Of a DNA stretch of 64,000 nucleotides, positions 9,648-23,403 are shown piece after piece. Numbering within the stretch: the first letter of the stretch is position 1; every line of letters starts with the position of its first letter. A model generated the notes under the pieces. That model did no database searches and was not told where the DNA came from. It saw nothing but the letters and a program-made list of their open reading frames with translations. The DNA comes from Pyrocephalus nanus (lineage: Eukaryota; Chordata; Aves; Passeriformes; Tyrannidae): assembly GCA_038380795.1 (NCBI GenBank), contig CM076275.1:1180501-1244500 (forward strand). Reading direction: 5' to 3'. The position numbers and the translations under genes are program-made.

Positions 9648-11534
9648 CTGTTTTAAAGCAAAGAAAGAAAGGCTCCAGTCAAACAGAAACAGCTACTGTC
9701 AGCTCCTCAGGGCGGCACTGACATCTCCCCATTCCCACAGATTCAATCAGGCACCTCTGTTCCCATGTGTTTCCCTGCCTGGAGGTACGTCTGGCCCAGG
9801 AGCAGCCGCTGAACCAGGGAGGTTAAACTTGTTCCCTGTTGTGCTCCAATTGAGCAACACAGCAAGAGCTGGCCCAGTTACCAGATGCCTTCAGGAAACA
9901 GGGCAGCTGCTTGCAAACACTGTAAATTGCTCTGCCACCCATGGCATTTTCTGAAAAAATGGGTAAAACATGCATTTCATTAACCATGGAGGGCCAGCAG
10001 ATGCACCCAGTCCCTGTTAGGGCATCCAGAGAGGGTGTGCCAGGCCTGGCAGCAAAACCCCCTCGCCACCCACAGGTGCCTCTTGGCAAGTTGGTGTTTC
10101 TGGAGGTGCACCACAAGATCCATTTGCCACACACAGCCCACAGCTCAATGGAGAAAACCAGCCCACCAGTGGGGATGGGACAGGGGAGGAGCCCCAAAAC
10201 CCCCCTCTGCCCTTCAGCACCCCGACCCAAAGCTGCTCCTGGTCTGTACAAGCCATAGCTGGGATACACGGACAACAAACAGCAATTTAAACCATTATTC
10301 CACTTCATTCAATACATCAAAGCATGAAAAGCATAGCTGGAATAAAAAATATTGAAAAGTCCTGCTGAGAAGAGCTGAGTCCAAGTGCTGTTGTGCTCCA
10401 GAGGCCCCAGTGCACAGCCCAGCTCCAGGGGAAGGGGCTCCCTTTCCTTTTTACAGAGGAGGTCATCAAGGTCATTATAAAACCAATAAAAATAGCAAGA
10501 GCCCTGAACTCTGTCAGCTTCACATATTTTAGCTCTCATCTGGCTCATTTTCCCCACCAGTATTATATTCATGTCAGCTTAAACAAATAAACAAAAGAAA
10601 TAACATTCACTTTCAAACAAACAAAGAGGGAAAAAAAGCCTCACAAAAGTCACTTTCAAAGAAAGGCCAGAGCTCCATTTTCTGGTAGTGACTCCCAGCA
10701 GTCCTGGTCCCTGTGGGAGGTGAGGGCCAGCCTGGCTGAGCCACGGACCCATCCCCGTGAGACCCGACCAGCCCAAACCTTCACGAGTGCCCCCAGGGCC
10801 TGCCTGCCCTGCCAGAGCCCTCTCCTCCATCAATTCACACATTTTCGGTGAAAAAGGGCAGGGTTTGGCCAGCTCAGCCTCATCAAGCACCAGTTCAAAG
10901 AGAGCACTCACTGCCCCAGCTCTGCTCAAAGACCCAAGTGAATCTGCTGGCTCTTGGCTCCCACACAGGTATCACCAGACTTTGCTCTCTGTAGTTTTTG
11001 TGCAGTTCTCTCTCTCTTTCCAACTTCATTAACTTTCCTGGAGCAGCAGGGGAATCAGCTGGCTTGCAGCATCACTGGAACACGAACTCGTGCAGACACA
11101 GAGTTCCCAAGCTGCAAAGAAACTCTCTTTGCTCTCTGTATGTGACACAGACATTGCTTTCTTGCAGGATGTTTTGCCAGTCAGAAGAACATAAATCAGC
11201 ATCCTTGTAGCCATACAAAAGCATCCCAGCCCACAGTCTGGCCTGTCTCAAAGGCTGAGTTATCCAACCAAGCCGTTCTTGGCTACGCAAAAGCCTTTTC
11301 TTTCCTAGGAGCATTATTTATTCCCCAACCTCCTGGACAGCTGCACTGAGTAGATCTTACATTTATAAACATCCCAGTTAGTGGGGTTCGTTTTTTTGGT
11401 GGATCCCTCCAGCTCCCAGGGCAGGTGTTTGCTCCTGGGTGTGCAGCAGGGTGATCCCCACTCCAGGAGGGCAGCACCCTCCATCCTGTCCTGGATAAAC
11501 ACTCCAAAAAACCAGAATGTTAATGTCTGTGCCA

Positions 11535-11692
11535 CTCACAGACCCACGGAATTGTTTAGGTTGGAGAAGCCCAAGGTCATCGAGTCCAGCTTTTAACTCC
11601 AGCACTACCAAGTGCCACATCATCTGCTAAACCCCACCAGGGTGGTGACCCCACCACTGCCCTCAGCAGCCTGTGCCAGGGCTGGACAACCC
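11535..11692 (-). mobile_element. CR1 LINE 3'-end fragment
   Basis: In reverse orientation it begins with a decayed TCACAGA.CCACGGAATTGTTTAGGTTGG, continues through a CCAAGGTCATCGAGTCCAGC block, and ends near CAGCCTGTGCCAGGGCTGGAC. This matches the remembered 3' consensus of an older CR1 subfamily, with clear divergence. Confidence 0.8.
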
Positions 11693-11738
11693 ACCCGGCC
11701 CTGACCAAGGCAGCAGGAGCCCAGCCCAGCATCTCGGC

Positions 11739-11810
11739 CTTGGCAGGGTTAGGTCAATGGTTGGACCCGATCTTAGAGGTCCTGACCTAACTGTGATTCC
11801 GTGACCTCTG
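11739..11810 (+). mobile_element. CR1 LINE 3'-end fragment
   Basis: Reads TTGGCAGGGTTAGGTCAATGGTTGGACCCGATCTTAGAGGTC and ends TGTGATTCCGTGA, a degenerate CR1 tail. It lies just after an opposite-orientation fragment and about 100 bp from PDLIM4 exon 4. Confidence 0.75.
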
Positions 11811-11905
11811 GAGCTCCAGGAACACCACAGCCTCCATGCACCCCCCCAAGCCCAGCTGGCAGCACGAGCAGTCCAGGCAGGGTGGGAGCCCTGCTCTGGC
11901 CCTAC

Positions 11906-12084
11906 CTGGGGGCAGGATTGATGTGCAGCCCGCTCAGCTGGCCGGGCAGCGCCGCCTCGGGGCCGCTGTTCGCGTAGAGCCGGGGGGGCTGGTGATGCTG
12001 CACGTTCAGCACCTGCTGCTTGTCCAGGGCGCTGCCCCCACCCCCGGGGGGCATCGACCTCCTGCTCTGGGCAGGGCCATTGTC
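11906..12084 (-). CDS. PDLIM4: PDLIM4 coding exon 4 (disordered linker)
   Basis: Encodes residues 111-169 and two bases of codon 170. The peptide is rich in Gly, Pro, Gln and Ser: it has a PPGGGG tract near residues 122-127, a QQVLNVQHHQPPR stretch, then LPGQLSGLHINPAP. This is probably unstructured. The last part matches the human linker as I recall it (LPAQMSTLHVSP), which supports both frame and ends. Acceptor TTCTCTTCCAG, donor AG|GTAGGG. A longer open frame overlaps on the same strand in another phase and is not the gene. The exon is locally GC- and CpG-rich compared with its flanks. Two CR1 fragments lie just downstream in intron 4, the nearer ending about 100 bp from the donor. Confidence 0.93.
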
Positions 12085-15000
12085 CTGGAAGAGAAGAGAA
12101 GCAGAAAACCCTGGGATTTACGGTGTGTGAGGTACACGCAGGGGCTGCGCTGGGACACGCCGTTTGCAGCACTAACATTTCACACGTGCTGTGGAAAACA
12201 CAGACGTGCAGCAGGAGAAGGAAAACTCGTGCTTGACCTGCAGTTAAATCGTGCTGAATCTGCACAGCTCCCCTCGGTCCCCAACCAAATGAATTTTGCT
12301 GTTTCTCCACGGTGAGCCGCTGCCAAATATCCTGCATTTGTTCTCCTGTACAAGCACATTTGTTATTTCCTCAAAAGAAAGGCTGAGTCTGCTTCTCATT
12401 TCACGTTCCATCACTCCGAGGACACTCGCTGTGCTCCCGGACTGCAGGGCCATCACTCCCATTTCCATCAGCAAAACAGGATGAGCCCAAGCTCGGCAGC
12501 TCCACGTGCAGGTCGGGCAACACCTGAGCCAAGGGGCCAGCCCTGGGATTTTCACTTGCAGCTGCCCCTGACCACAAAGATCCGTGTCCATTGTGGGAAG
12601 TTTTCTCCCCTAATAAGATCAGTCATTTACAGTGGGGGAAACACATCAGTCAAGGGTTTAGCTGGGTGTTCATATTTCCATTTGCTTTTAAAGTCCCAAG
12701 GCAAACAATGGAAATCTTTTTGTCATATGACCTCGAGTTGGGAACTCAGATGCCATTAAACCCAACATTTTCCGTGTTATTTTACCCATGTAAAACATTA
12801 TCTACGTGTTACTGCACATATATGGGATTCCACCTCCCTGGGCGTGCCCAAGGCTGTTCCTCAGCCCTGTGCACACCCAGAAACCCAGCAGTACCTGCTG
12901 CTAATGTCACCACCAGCCACCTGAGCCAGGCTTTACCTGCAAAGACTCAGTCTGGGGAGATGACAAGCTCATTCCAGCAGCTGGGAAAAGCGGCAGGAAG
13001 CTGGACACAGCCTATGGACACACACTGGCTGCTCCTTCCAGCCATGTGAGTCAGAAACATGCCCCAGTGGAGACACAGACGCTGTGTAAGAGCCTGGAAT
13101 CTGTTTAATCTGGTTTAATCTGTCCCAGGGCAGGTCCCCAGCCGAGCTGCCTCACACCAGCTTCTCAGCAGACTGAAGCTGATGAAAAACCAAGCAGGAA
13201 AAGAAAACACCATCCTGTGAACAAATAACAAAGTGCATATTGTGGGGCTCTGATACAAAGCTTACTTTTGACTAAAATAATCCAATAAATACTAATTGGA
13301 AACAAATGTCTATCACTGGTGCATAGGAGAACACACTGGTGCTCCCAAACCTTGTAAAAATGAGCAGCTAAGAGAAATAAAAACCAGATCCTGCTAGAAA
13401 AAGATCCTGAAAGTCCAATTCCTCAGTTCTTCCTAAGGCAAAACGCCCACTGATAAAACCAGGCTTAATTAAGAACTGCAAGATGGAGCCTTCAAGGGTT
13501 TTTTCTACCATCAGCTGAAAAGCTGCAGCCTCCAGCTCCCAGCACTTCCACTGCCTCAGAAGCTGCCTGGAGCCCTCTTGGCACAGCTCCCTCCACACCA
13601 TGTGTGCACACACACGTGGGGAAAGCTGCTTCCAACATAATAACTTCAAATTGTCTATTAAAAAAGGAATTTTGCTGCCAGGAATAATATAATTTTAACT
13701 ATTCCCCCATTTATGTTCTTTAAAGAAATATATACAAGCAGGCTATGGGTTTCCAATTCCCAGATTTACATTATTATTTCAAGGGAAATAAAGAAAACAC
13801 TCTCAACCCTGAAGCAGAGAGGAAAAGAAGGATCATAAACATTTAGGGGGGGAAAGGTAACAGCCCATGAGGCTCACAGCACTGAGAGCTGTGGAGTGAT
13901 GCTTTCAGAAAACCACTATCTTTGATTATCTGTGGCTTGGGGCTCGGATTCACACTCGGTCCATGGACAACTGGAGGAGAGGGCAGGGTTCTCTTCTCTC
14001 CTCTGACCTCAGGGGCTCCCCCACACTGGGGCCATCCAGACCCTTGGCTGGGGACCATGTGACTGGCAGCTGTTTCTGGAATGGAAAGCTCCTCCACCAA
14101 AGGGCCTACAGGCCATCCTCTCCGTGGATTGCTGTAATCCAGGGCAGTTTGTAAAGCGTCGCCCCTTCGTCCCCGTTAAGCTCAGCAATTTGTTCATCGA
14201 GACCAAATGTTGCTATAAAGCCAAAACTTATTGCTTGGGCACTCTCCCAAAGGCATGGGAGCCCAGGGCTGGAAGCAGAGCCCTTCCTGCACTGCTGAGC
14301 TGCTCCGTGTCCCCAGCTGCCACCAGCTCCCTGTGCCTGTGGGAAGAGGATGCTCGTGCTGGTGGCAGCTCCTCTTTGCTCAGCCTGTCACAAAGCCACA
14401 GGTGACCCAGCAGCATCCACAGGGATCAACAGGCTCCTCAATACCTACCAGACCAAGACCATGGACATGAAGCTCCTCAGATAAGTCCTTGCCCACCACT
14501 CTGCAGGCTCTGGAGAGCTGAGCTTCGTGCTGGGGCAGCAGCCGGTGCTGTGGGAAGCACTGACCCTGGGAGAGCACCCCGGGCTGTGCCTCCCTCTGCT
14601 CTCTCCTTCTTTCTGCTGCACAACTTTCCTGCTGTGGGAAAAGCTGCTCCCAGGCCAGAGCTGCCTCCTCCTCCTCAGAGGCTCCGAGACCTCTGCAAGG
14701 CTTCTCCTCGTGCAAGGCACTGGCACGTTCACCCTCAGAAACCCAGAACCAGATGGGTTTCCTTCCAGTTCTCCAATTCCAGATCAGTTAAAGTTTCCCC
14801 CCTTCGAGACCTAATTTGCTTTTCTCTGCTGGCTTTTCTTCCTGCTTTTTATGGCCTTTCTTAAACTAAGAGAGTTTGCAAACCCTTCCTAAGAGCTGGC
14901 CTGTGGAGTTTCACCACGGAGAACTCTTAGCCTACAAACCAGAAACTCCCAATTTGTTTTCTCACGCTTGCCTGGGTTTTTTTGGACATTTTGCAACATG

Positions 15001-16855
15001 TCCTATTTGTCCTTCCATTATTTTTCAACTGCAAGTCTTTAGCTCTAGAGATGACAGCTTTTAAACAGAGCTTTAGAGAACATCAGACTTCATGTTCTGA
15101 TTCAAAGCATTAAAAGTTCATTCCCTTCAGTGTGTTACAAATGAGACTCTTTAAAAGACCAGAAGTACAAACAAAATAATGTCCTTTTTCCAGACAGAGA
15201 CTGAAACTGAGGACTGCTAATTTGAGAGGCCAGCATTGTCTCCTACAACCTCCACACAAGCCCCAGCACCCATGGCATGATTTGGAAGGGCTTTGATAGT
15301 TTTGGTGTAGTGAAGAAGCCTGCCTTGGGAGCAGACCCACCATCTGCAGAGCCAAAAACACCTCTGAAATTGCACCTGTGAGCCCCAGATCCACCCTCCA
15401 TCCACCCACTGGTGCAGTGGTGGGGGCAGATCTGCCTGGACAGGAGCAGCAGCCGCTCTGTCCCCGCTGAGGGTGTGCAGGGATCGCCTGTACCCTGTTT
15501 AACTTCCCAATCCCAGGCTGCCAGTGCTGTTCCCTGCTATAAACACACGCCACATCAGGCTCAAACAGAGCTGAAGGCCATTAACACTTGGCTCAGCCCA
15601 AAGCAGCTTTCTGTTGGATGTTCCTCAGATCCACCCTCTTCCCCAAAGCAGAGCACAATCAGTCGGTGTCAGCCACGTGCTGGCTGCCAAAGTGTAAATT
15701 AGAGACACGAGTGTTTCTGTTTCTGCACCAGGAGGTCAAAGCATCCTTCAGCCACGCAGTCACCTGCAAAGGGCTGTCTTTGTGACCCTGCTTGGTGACC
15801 TGTGTCCATCAGCCAGCAACAGCTCAAGTGCTCCAGCTCCTCCCTGGCTTCTTTCTCCCTCGCTCCAAGCCTGGGTAATTGAGCCCAAACTGATTCTGAC
15901 CCCTCCTGCCAGAGGGCTTTTTGTAGAAGAAATTTTACTGCCCTCATTATTCCAAGTCCTCTTTCATACAAATGTGGCAAGCAATTAAGCCTGAAGACAT
16001 ATCCCAGCACATCCAACAACCTCAGGCTGGAACTCAGACTCTGCACAGAACACAACTGCAGCACAGAGCCCCTCCTCTCCTTCCCCCAGATTTTCAACAG
16101 CAAGGACACTGCTTTGCCTCTGATAAACTGGTTCAAAAGTTGCAGAAATGGAAATCCTATTATTACCCCACAGAGGAGGTGCACAGGACAGGCAGCACGG
16201 ATTTAATTTCAACGCAAATAACAGATTTACACTGTGGCCAGTGGCCACAGGAGCAGGATCCATCCTCCAACAAAAGCCTCAAAAGAAGTCCCACAGGGAG
16301 CCCTTACATTCAAGGCTGCCCCAAAGCTGGAGGAAAAGGATAAATTTTAAAAGCTACACTCATTTTAACACATTTTCCCTATCAGCACAGTTCAGATGCC
16401 CTGTGCATATGCTGCTTTTACAGACTAAGCAGGCTTCAATCTAACTTTTAAAAGCTCTAGTAAATACAATCCCATTATTTAGCTCAGCTCAGAAGATTAA
16501 AAGATAAGACAGAAAGGTTAGGTGTAGTTTGCTGAGGCTGGATAAACAGAGTGTGTGGGTTATTTTATGAGACAGATTTGGAATATTCTGCCAAGTTCCC
16601 CTTTCAGTGTGTACCACAGTCTGAAAGGAAGGGCTGAAGGAAAACTTTATCCATCACGTCCTTCTCACTACACTCCTTTCACAGTCATCAGCTAAACACC
16701 AAATTAATTTTTCAGCTTTAAGTAAGAGAACAAACCTTAAAATCAGATGGTCTTCTGTGGAAAGGACACAGACAACGCTCATGGACACAAGAACTGCAGC
16801 CTGTGAAGCCCCAGCCTGCCCAGGGCCCCAGGAGAGCCTGCACTGCCCAGGGGCA

Positions 16856-17107
16856 CGAGGTGGCAGGGCAAGGGGAATGGGCTCAGGCTGAGATGGGATA
16901 CTGGGAGGAAATCCTTCCCTGGGAGGGTGGGCAGGCCCTGGCACAGGCTGCCCAGAGAGGCTGTGGCTGCCCCTGGATCCCTGGGAGTGCCCAAGGCCAG
17001 GCTGAAAGGGGCTTGGAGCAGCCTGTGCTGGTGGGAGGTGTCCCTGACATGGCAGGGGTGGCACTGGATGGGCCTTGAGGGTCCCCCAATCCAGACCATC
17101 CTGTGAC
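16856..17107 (+). mobile_element. CR1 LINE 3'-end fragment, about 250 bp
   Basis: Contains the blocks GGGTGGGCAGGCCCTGGCACAG, CCCAGAGAGGCTGTGGCTGCCC and GGCTTGGAGCAGCCTGTGCTGG, and ends near CATCCTGTGAC. The form resembles the subfamily common in songbirds. It lies in intron 3 in the orientation opposite to PDLIM4 transcription. Confidence 0.92.
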
Positions 17108-19435
17108 ACTGCACAGCACAGGGCCAGCACACATCTCACCCAGGCACAGTCTCCCACAGCCAAAGAGCAGAAACATTTCTCCACCAGCAAGGCTCCAAAG
17201 GCTGCTGCCTCCCAGGGCCCCAGGGAACAGCTTCACCCCCCGGGAGAAACCACAGCCCTCGTGCAAATTAAAGAGCTCAGGAGGGACTTGAGCTGCAATG
17301 CACAACTTTATCCCTTAAGCCACCTGGCTCCCCAGTGGTCCCTTAAAAATCCTCAGCAACGGGAAAAAGCTCCCCACGAGGGTGAAGCTGAAAATGTTTT
17401 CATTTACCTGGCCTGCTGCAGTGCAGAGGGCACGTCTCTAACGTCAGGGGGTGAGGGCTGTTCAACCAGCAGACAGGAGAGCTTTGTACGAAGGTCTCCC
17501 TAGAAAAGCCTCAAAATTTCCTCCTTTCTCCAGCAGCAGCAGCCAGGTGACCACCTCTGCAGAGCTAAGCTCAACAACAGTCTCAACCCTGGAGAGGCTT
17601 TCCCTCTATTCCCAGTGTTCAGGGTCACCTTCCAAGCCTGGGGACAGGAGGGCATTGCCCAGTGCAGGTGTGGGGCTGATGCTCCTGCCAGGGCTCAGCC
17701 TCAGCTGCCCTGCCATGCACAGGCTGCTGCTGGATCAGCCTCCCCACGGACAGAAAATATTCCCTACAGATGGAAAAAACCCCAAACCATCACAACAAGC
17801 AACCACCCCCCCTCCTGCCTGCTCCCCTCCTCCCGGAGATGCTGCTGTTCCCATTTCAGTCCACTCTTCCACAAAATCACTTTTCTCACCATCTGGTGTT
17901 TGGCTTAAAGGACAAACCTGGTGAGCTTAACACTGACCATGCCCTGATTTCATCCTTTCCAGCTTACTGTCTCTCTCCTCCCTCCCAGCTGGGGAATTGT
18001 TGCACTTTCAGGTACTATCATATCACACTTGCTGATGTTCTTTCCATGACCACTACTAGGAGGTAATTGAAGCTAAAATCACTGGCAACAAGCTAAGCTT
18101 CAGGCTACAGAGATATCACAATTTTACAACCAAAAGGTGCCCACTTCATCAATGTGGCTTATCTGAACCCCTCCTTCTGTAAAAGCCAGGGGAAGATACA
18201 TAAGAAAACACAGCAAAAGCAATAGGATAGTGTTGTGTTTTTTTCATCCCCCATCCCCCCTGCAGCATCCACCATCCCCCCTGCACCACTGGGCATGGCT
18301 CTCTCCACATGCTCTCACCCCAGCAGGTCACACGAGTGACCCCCAAGAGACATTAATGCCTCTTAAGTGAGAAACAAGGAAAAATGAAGGGGGGTAAGGT
18401 GTTTTTCCTGATGGATGAGAAGAGAAACGCTGAGCTGCACCTGTGCTTTCAAACACTCAGCACTCCTGAGTACACAAGCAGCAGTTTCCTTACCTGTGTT
18501 AACAGAGTCATCACTGAAACTGATGTTATCAAGTAAAATAACACAGCATGTCTGTGTTAGTGCTTTATCCTAAACCAGCTCCCACTGCCACCATTTCAGT
18601 ATTGCCCCATGCACCTTCAACAAGAAAAAACTATTCAAGTTACCTGAAGAAAACACCATTTTGAAGTTTTCATTCCCATTTCCTCCCCCTTTATCCTAAG
18701 ATTGTTTTTGTCTCTTTTATACACCAGGATTAGCAGAGCTCACTTAAATATGCTGATTTTCTGTAAGAGATACACAGAGAATTTCACAGAACAGGTTACA
18801 GCTACAACAGCTCAAGATGTTACAGTGGTACTGAGAAAACCCCTTTGCTCTCAAAGGATTCAATATTACACCACAGGAAAAACCAAACACAAGTGCACAG
18901 CAAGGTGTGTGGAACCTCTTCAGCCAGCAAATGAGGTCAGTGTGTTCTGGTGGTGTGTAAATAACTGATACCTGGGTGTGAAACGCTGCCTGAGCACCCA
19001 CAGCGCCTGTCAGGACCCAGCATGTCTGTGCTATTAAAGCAGTATTAAATCAGTCCTCAAACAACGAGCTGGGAGTTCCCATGGACGGGAAGCCAGGCTC
19101 GTGCCAGGGCATTATCTCATCCCTTGTTTTCCCCAAACATTTTCCCTCCTCCCACCGGGACAGCCTGGTCGGTGCCCGGTTGGGACTGGGGGTCCCAGTG
19201 AGAGCTTTCCCGGGAGCTGGGCAGGAAGGAAGGTCAGGAGCCTTGAGAAAGGAAATTCCACCTCTCCAGCGAGGAGGCTTTAACCCCCAGTTCACAAAAA
19301 TCAGCAGGGCCCATGCCAGGCTTTCACAAGGAAGCACATGGAAATTCCCTGCTCGGCAGCAACCCATGGAGAACTTGGAGCAAATTCTCCATTTAATTCA
19401 TTCAACTTCAAACTAACTCCATTACTCAGTTAATT

Positions 19436-19483
19436 AAATGAAGAGACATTAAATGAAGAGACATTAAATGAAGAGACATTAAA
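19436..19483. repeat. 15-bp tandem repeat, about three copies
   Basis: The AT-rich unit AAATGAAGAGACATT is repeated three times with no mismatch inside PDLIM4 intron 3. It probably arose by slippage and may vary in length. Confidence 0.9.
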
Positions 19484-22400
19484 AGTTGAGACCATTGAGA
19501 CCAAAATACAAATATGGACATATTTAAAACATTTTTAAAGCTGTTAAAAACAGTGCCAAGGGGCAAGTTAGCACCAAACTGCCCTCCCTGCTCCACTGTG
19601 GGACACCACTGCTGTCCCCAGGTGCCCAGAGCTGAGACACCAGAGGCTTAGACTCCCCTGAAGCCCAGGTGTGATTTTATTTATTCAATTAGAAGCAGGT
19701 GAGATCAGCAGTGTAGGGGACTGCCACGATCTGTGGGGCCAGGGCTGGTATGGGGTCACAGCAGTGATGCTGCAGGGCCCACAGTGGGTGCAGCCACGTG
19801 GAACAGGAGGCAGCAGGTCCTCAGTCCTGCAGCCACACTCACCTGAGCCCACCCAGCAGCAAGCAGAGCAAACCCAGCAGTGTCCACATTTCCACTGGCC
19901 TGGCTCACACGGCCTTGGGTTCCCTGCACTGCCCAAACAGCGGCAGCAGATCCAGGTGAGTCCCAGTTCCCCCTCTCCACCCCATCCTGGCTGGCATTTC
20001 CCCACAGCAAGCTGCCAGCCTCACCAGGGCAAACTAACACAGAGCTCTGTGCACTGAGACTTCGGTGTCAGGCACAGAATGACACATTATAACAAAAACA
20101 ACCTTCTCATCCTTCCTGGGCACCTCCCCTGGCACCGGAGAGCCCAGCTCCTCTCCTGTGCCCAGAGCTCACCCCCGTGGGATGCTCAGGCTGCATGAGC
20201 TGCTGCTCAGGGCACAGCACAAGGGAGGACAAGGCAAGGGGGACCAGGAGCACAGACCCACCGTCCTCCTCCCTCCCCTGAGAGTGCCAGGGGGCTGCTG
20301 TGCCAGCAGGGCAGCACTGGGATGCCATTCCCAGCTGAGTGCCTGCAGGAAGTGCCTCTCCCTGTCCGTGCTGCCAGAGGAAACCCAGCCTGTCACCCCA
20401 CACAGCTTATTGCACCCGAGTGTCCAGGTCTGGGAGCACTCACATCCTATTCCAGCTCCGCCTACGTGCTGCCAGTTTAATTTCTGCTGCGATTATTCTC
20501 CCCTCCAGACACTTGATCTACTGTCAATTAGCACTGACACGGTCCCCACAGCCCAAAGCCCGTGTTTCCAGCCCCCCTGGGCCAGAAAGCTGCCAATTCT
20601 GGCAGTTTGGGAAACGGTCAAGCAAACAAACATCCTCTCCTTTTATTAGCACCACATGGCGGTGTTTTGACTAGAGAGCTCACACCACAGGAAGCCAAAA
20701 ACAGTGGGATCTCCAGAAACTCATGGATGGGCGCTCCCACTCCCTCTGCCTGCCAGGGAGGAGAGGCTGGGCCAGTGCCCACAACAACACCAGCACCATG
20801 CAAAGCGAGCCTGGGGATCCCAGCACGTCAGCAGTGATGTCACATCTGCACCATGGGAGTGCTGACTGCTGGCTGGAGAGCTCTGAGCTGCCCCAGCATC
20901 CTCAAGGTCCCACCTCCACCCACCTCCAGGTCCAACAGGCACACAGCCCTGGGTTCTTTAGGATGCAAGCCTGAATATCACTGCATTTCCAGCCTCCTCT
21001 GTAGATCCTTGCTGTTAAGGACAGACTTGTGCAGTGAAACCAACTGATAATCAAAGTCTGATCTTAAAAAAAAAAAATGTTATTTCCCAAAGGTGACTCA
21101 CTCATCCTGCTCAGTGTTGTTCCTGCTAATTGTGAACAAGCAGCTCTCCATTTCCAGCTTCTTCAGTTGTGGGGGCAGCTATTCCCTGCAGTCACAGCAT
21201 TAATCAAAGTTTTAATAAGGAGGATTGGTTACATTCTTGGTCTCTGAGTAGGGATTTTCCACAAAGCTCATCTGAGAAACCACAGCAGATTTAGAAAGAG
21301 GGGAGGGGAGAGCTCACAGCCGCTCCAAACCTTCCGAGCTCCCCTGCACAGAAGACAATTGCCACTCTCTCTCTGCCTTCAAAACAAAGATCACACCTAA
21401 ACAAACTAAATTCTAGTAACAGAAATACAGCCTCTCTCCAGATCGCTCAGACTGAGGCATTCTGCTTATGTCACATGTTTTGGGGCCTCCAGCAAGAATT
21501 ACTGTAGTCACAAGTCAAGAGACTCCCAAGACATCTTTGCCCAGAATGATGAAAAAGTTGACAGAGTAAAACCTGGAGGAAGGAAGGAAGGACATGTGCT
21601 CCACATTACTGCAACGGCCACTTTGGGTAAAACTCTCAAAACCCTTTTCAAGGACAACCCCAAACCTCTTTTTGTGATTTGAGAGCAGAACTCCAGCAGG
21701 CTTTTTTCCCTGCCTCTCAAAGCATATTGCTTTTTTCCAGATGCGAGGAAGTGCACCTAAAGGTTGCACATTTTGAGCCAAGTTATTACTTTACAATGAG
21801 ATTTTTCTTTCTCACAATCAGTAAGAGCCTTTGCTAGAGGGGCTGAATGAACACAGCAGGGGACAGCCCTGGGTCACCTGGCACTGCTCCACAACCATGG
21901 GGACGAGCTCCAAGACAGTGAGGGGATGGGGAAGGGATGTCTGCGGCAAGGGTTGGGTCTCTCGGGTGCTGATGGTCACCCTCAGCATCATGCAGGTCAG
22001 AGGACACCAGAGCACAGCTCTGGCAGGGGGCTGAGCCATCAGCATGAACCACGCTGGTCTGGGGAGGGAGAAGAGTCAACCAGCACATCACAGCAATGTG
22101 TGCATGGAACCTCCTCCACCTCCTCTCTGGGAAACCCAAAAAGCCATTAAAAGCAAGAGTATGTGGGGAGACAGGCACTGGAAAAGAGGGCAAGAGCTGC
22201 TGCCTGTGCCTCTGAACCCTTATTCACACACCTCTCTCAGTGCCTACCACAAACACATCTGCTTTACCCACCCACTCCCCAGATTTATATATTTTCACTG
22301 TAGGTCTGGATTCAGGATAATCCATCCCTACCCCCTCATTATATTCCATATAACTGTCTAATTTTTAAGCAGATACATATGTAACATATATTAATAGTCA

Positions 22401-23403
22401 GATTCAAATCCAATCTGCATTAAACCTCAGAAATGTTGTATCTGGCAGTGGAACTGCTGCACATTTGTTCCTCATTTAATATTATTCATAGGGTTTGGGC
22501 ACATTAAAGTCTATTAAGAAAAAATATCTGTCAGAAAAGATGGCTGCAATTGATGAATGAAGCAAACATGGCCAGGACCCAAAGCCCAGGCTCACAGATC
22601 ACCCTGTGCTGTCACTCGGGGCAGGGAAGGCAAACAGTCCCACCAGCTGGTGCTGCAGGGGTGCTGTGCCTCTGCACACTGTCCCTGGGCAGCAATGCAC
22701 AATGTCTGCAGATTCCACATGGCTGGAATGGCCAACTGGCTCGATGGCCTCAGACTCGGGTCCGCTTCTCATGGGGTTTGGAGGATCTCACCCCTGCCCT
22801 CACCACTCAGAGGGGTCTGTGCTGCCAGTGCTCTCTCCCTGCTCCTCACTGAAGGAGACACCACTCCCTGCAGCACCATTCCCCCTTTGGCCCTGCTAAC
22901 AAAGCATTAGTCAGGAGAGAGGGAGCCAGGATGGAGCTCCATCCGTGCCCGGCAGCTGCGGGAGGCGGCGCTGCCCTCGGCCAGCCCTGCGAGCTGCGGG
23001 GTGGGAGGGCAGGGCAGGATGCAGGCAGAAGGATCCAGGGAACAGAGCTGAAGACAGAGGGAAGAGAAGCTGAAAAATAAGGAGAAGGAGGAGAAAGGAT
23101 TAAGACAGGAAAAACAGGGAGGTGAATTTACCAGGGGAGGTGAATCACCATCGCGGGACCGGGAGGGTGCGGAGGATTTTGGAAGCAGCCGAGGTGGAGG
23201 GACATCAGCTGAGGCAGATGAGAGACCCTGGGTGTGCTGTGCCCCAGGAAGGGCAGGTATTGGGCAGTGCTGCCAGAGGCTCCCAACAGCTCCAGCCAAA
23301 ATAATGCTGCCCATGAGCTTGGTCACTGGCCCCAGACCCCGGACATGGATCTCCTCTCCCCAGAAGCAAGGTGGGAGAGCAGTGCAGGGCTGTGCTGCCG
23401 TAC

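Larger units (their letters stand above)
9648..11905 (-). other. PDLIM4: PDLIM4 intron 4 (2.3 kb)
   Basis: Phase-2 intron, donor GTAGGG, acceptor AAAACAG. It holds two CR1 fragments in opposite orientations at 11535-11810, near the donor. The rest shows nothing recognised. Confidence 0.9.
12085..23403 (-). other. PDLIM4: PDLIM4 intron 3 (11.3 kb)
   Basis: Phase-0 intron, donor GTACGG, acceptor TTCTCTTCCAG. The only repeats recognised are one CR1 fragment (16856-17107) and a small 15-bp tandem repeat (19436-19483). No RNA gene or internal exon was recognised. Confidence 0.88.

Noticed and set aside
10309..10572. 87-codon minus-strand frame in intron 4
   Set aside because: No family resemblance and no compatible splice sites joining it to PDLIM4; length is within chance.
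11663..12337. 224-codon minus-strand frame overlapping PDLIM4 exon 4
   Set aside because: It is in a different phase from the real exon 4 and includes CR1 sequence and intron; the spliced frame gives the conserved linker instead.
16654..17305. Recurring peptides of the type CQGLPTLPGK and PSNLALDTSRD in frames at several loci (16.9, 43.2, 46.5, 51.2, 54.4, 56.9 kb)
   Set aside because: They are chance translations of the CR1 3' UTR, alike because the elements are related; not a gene family.
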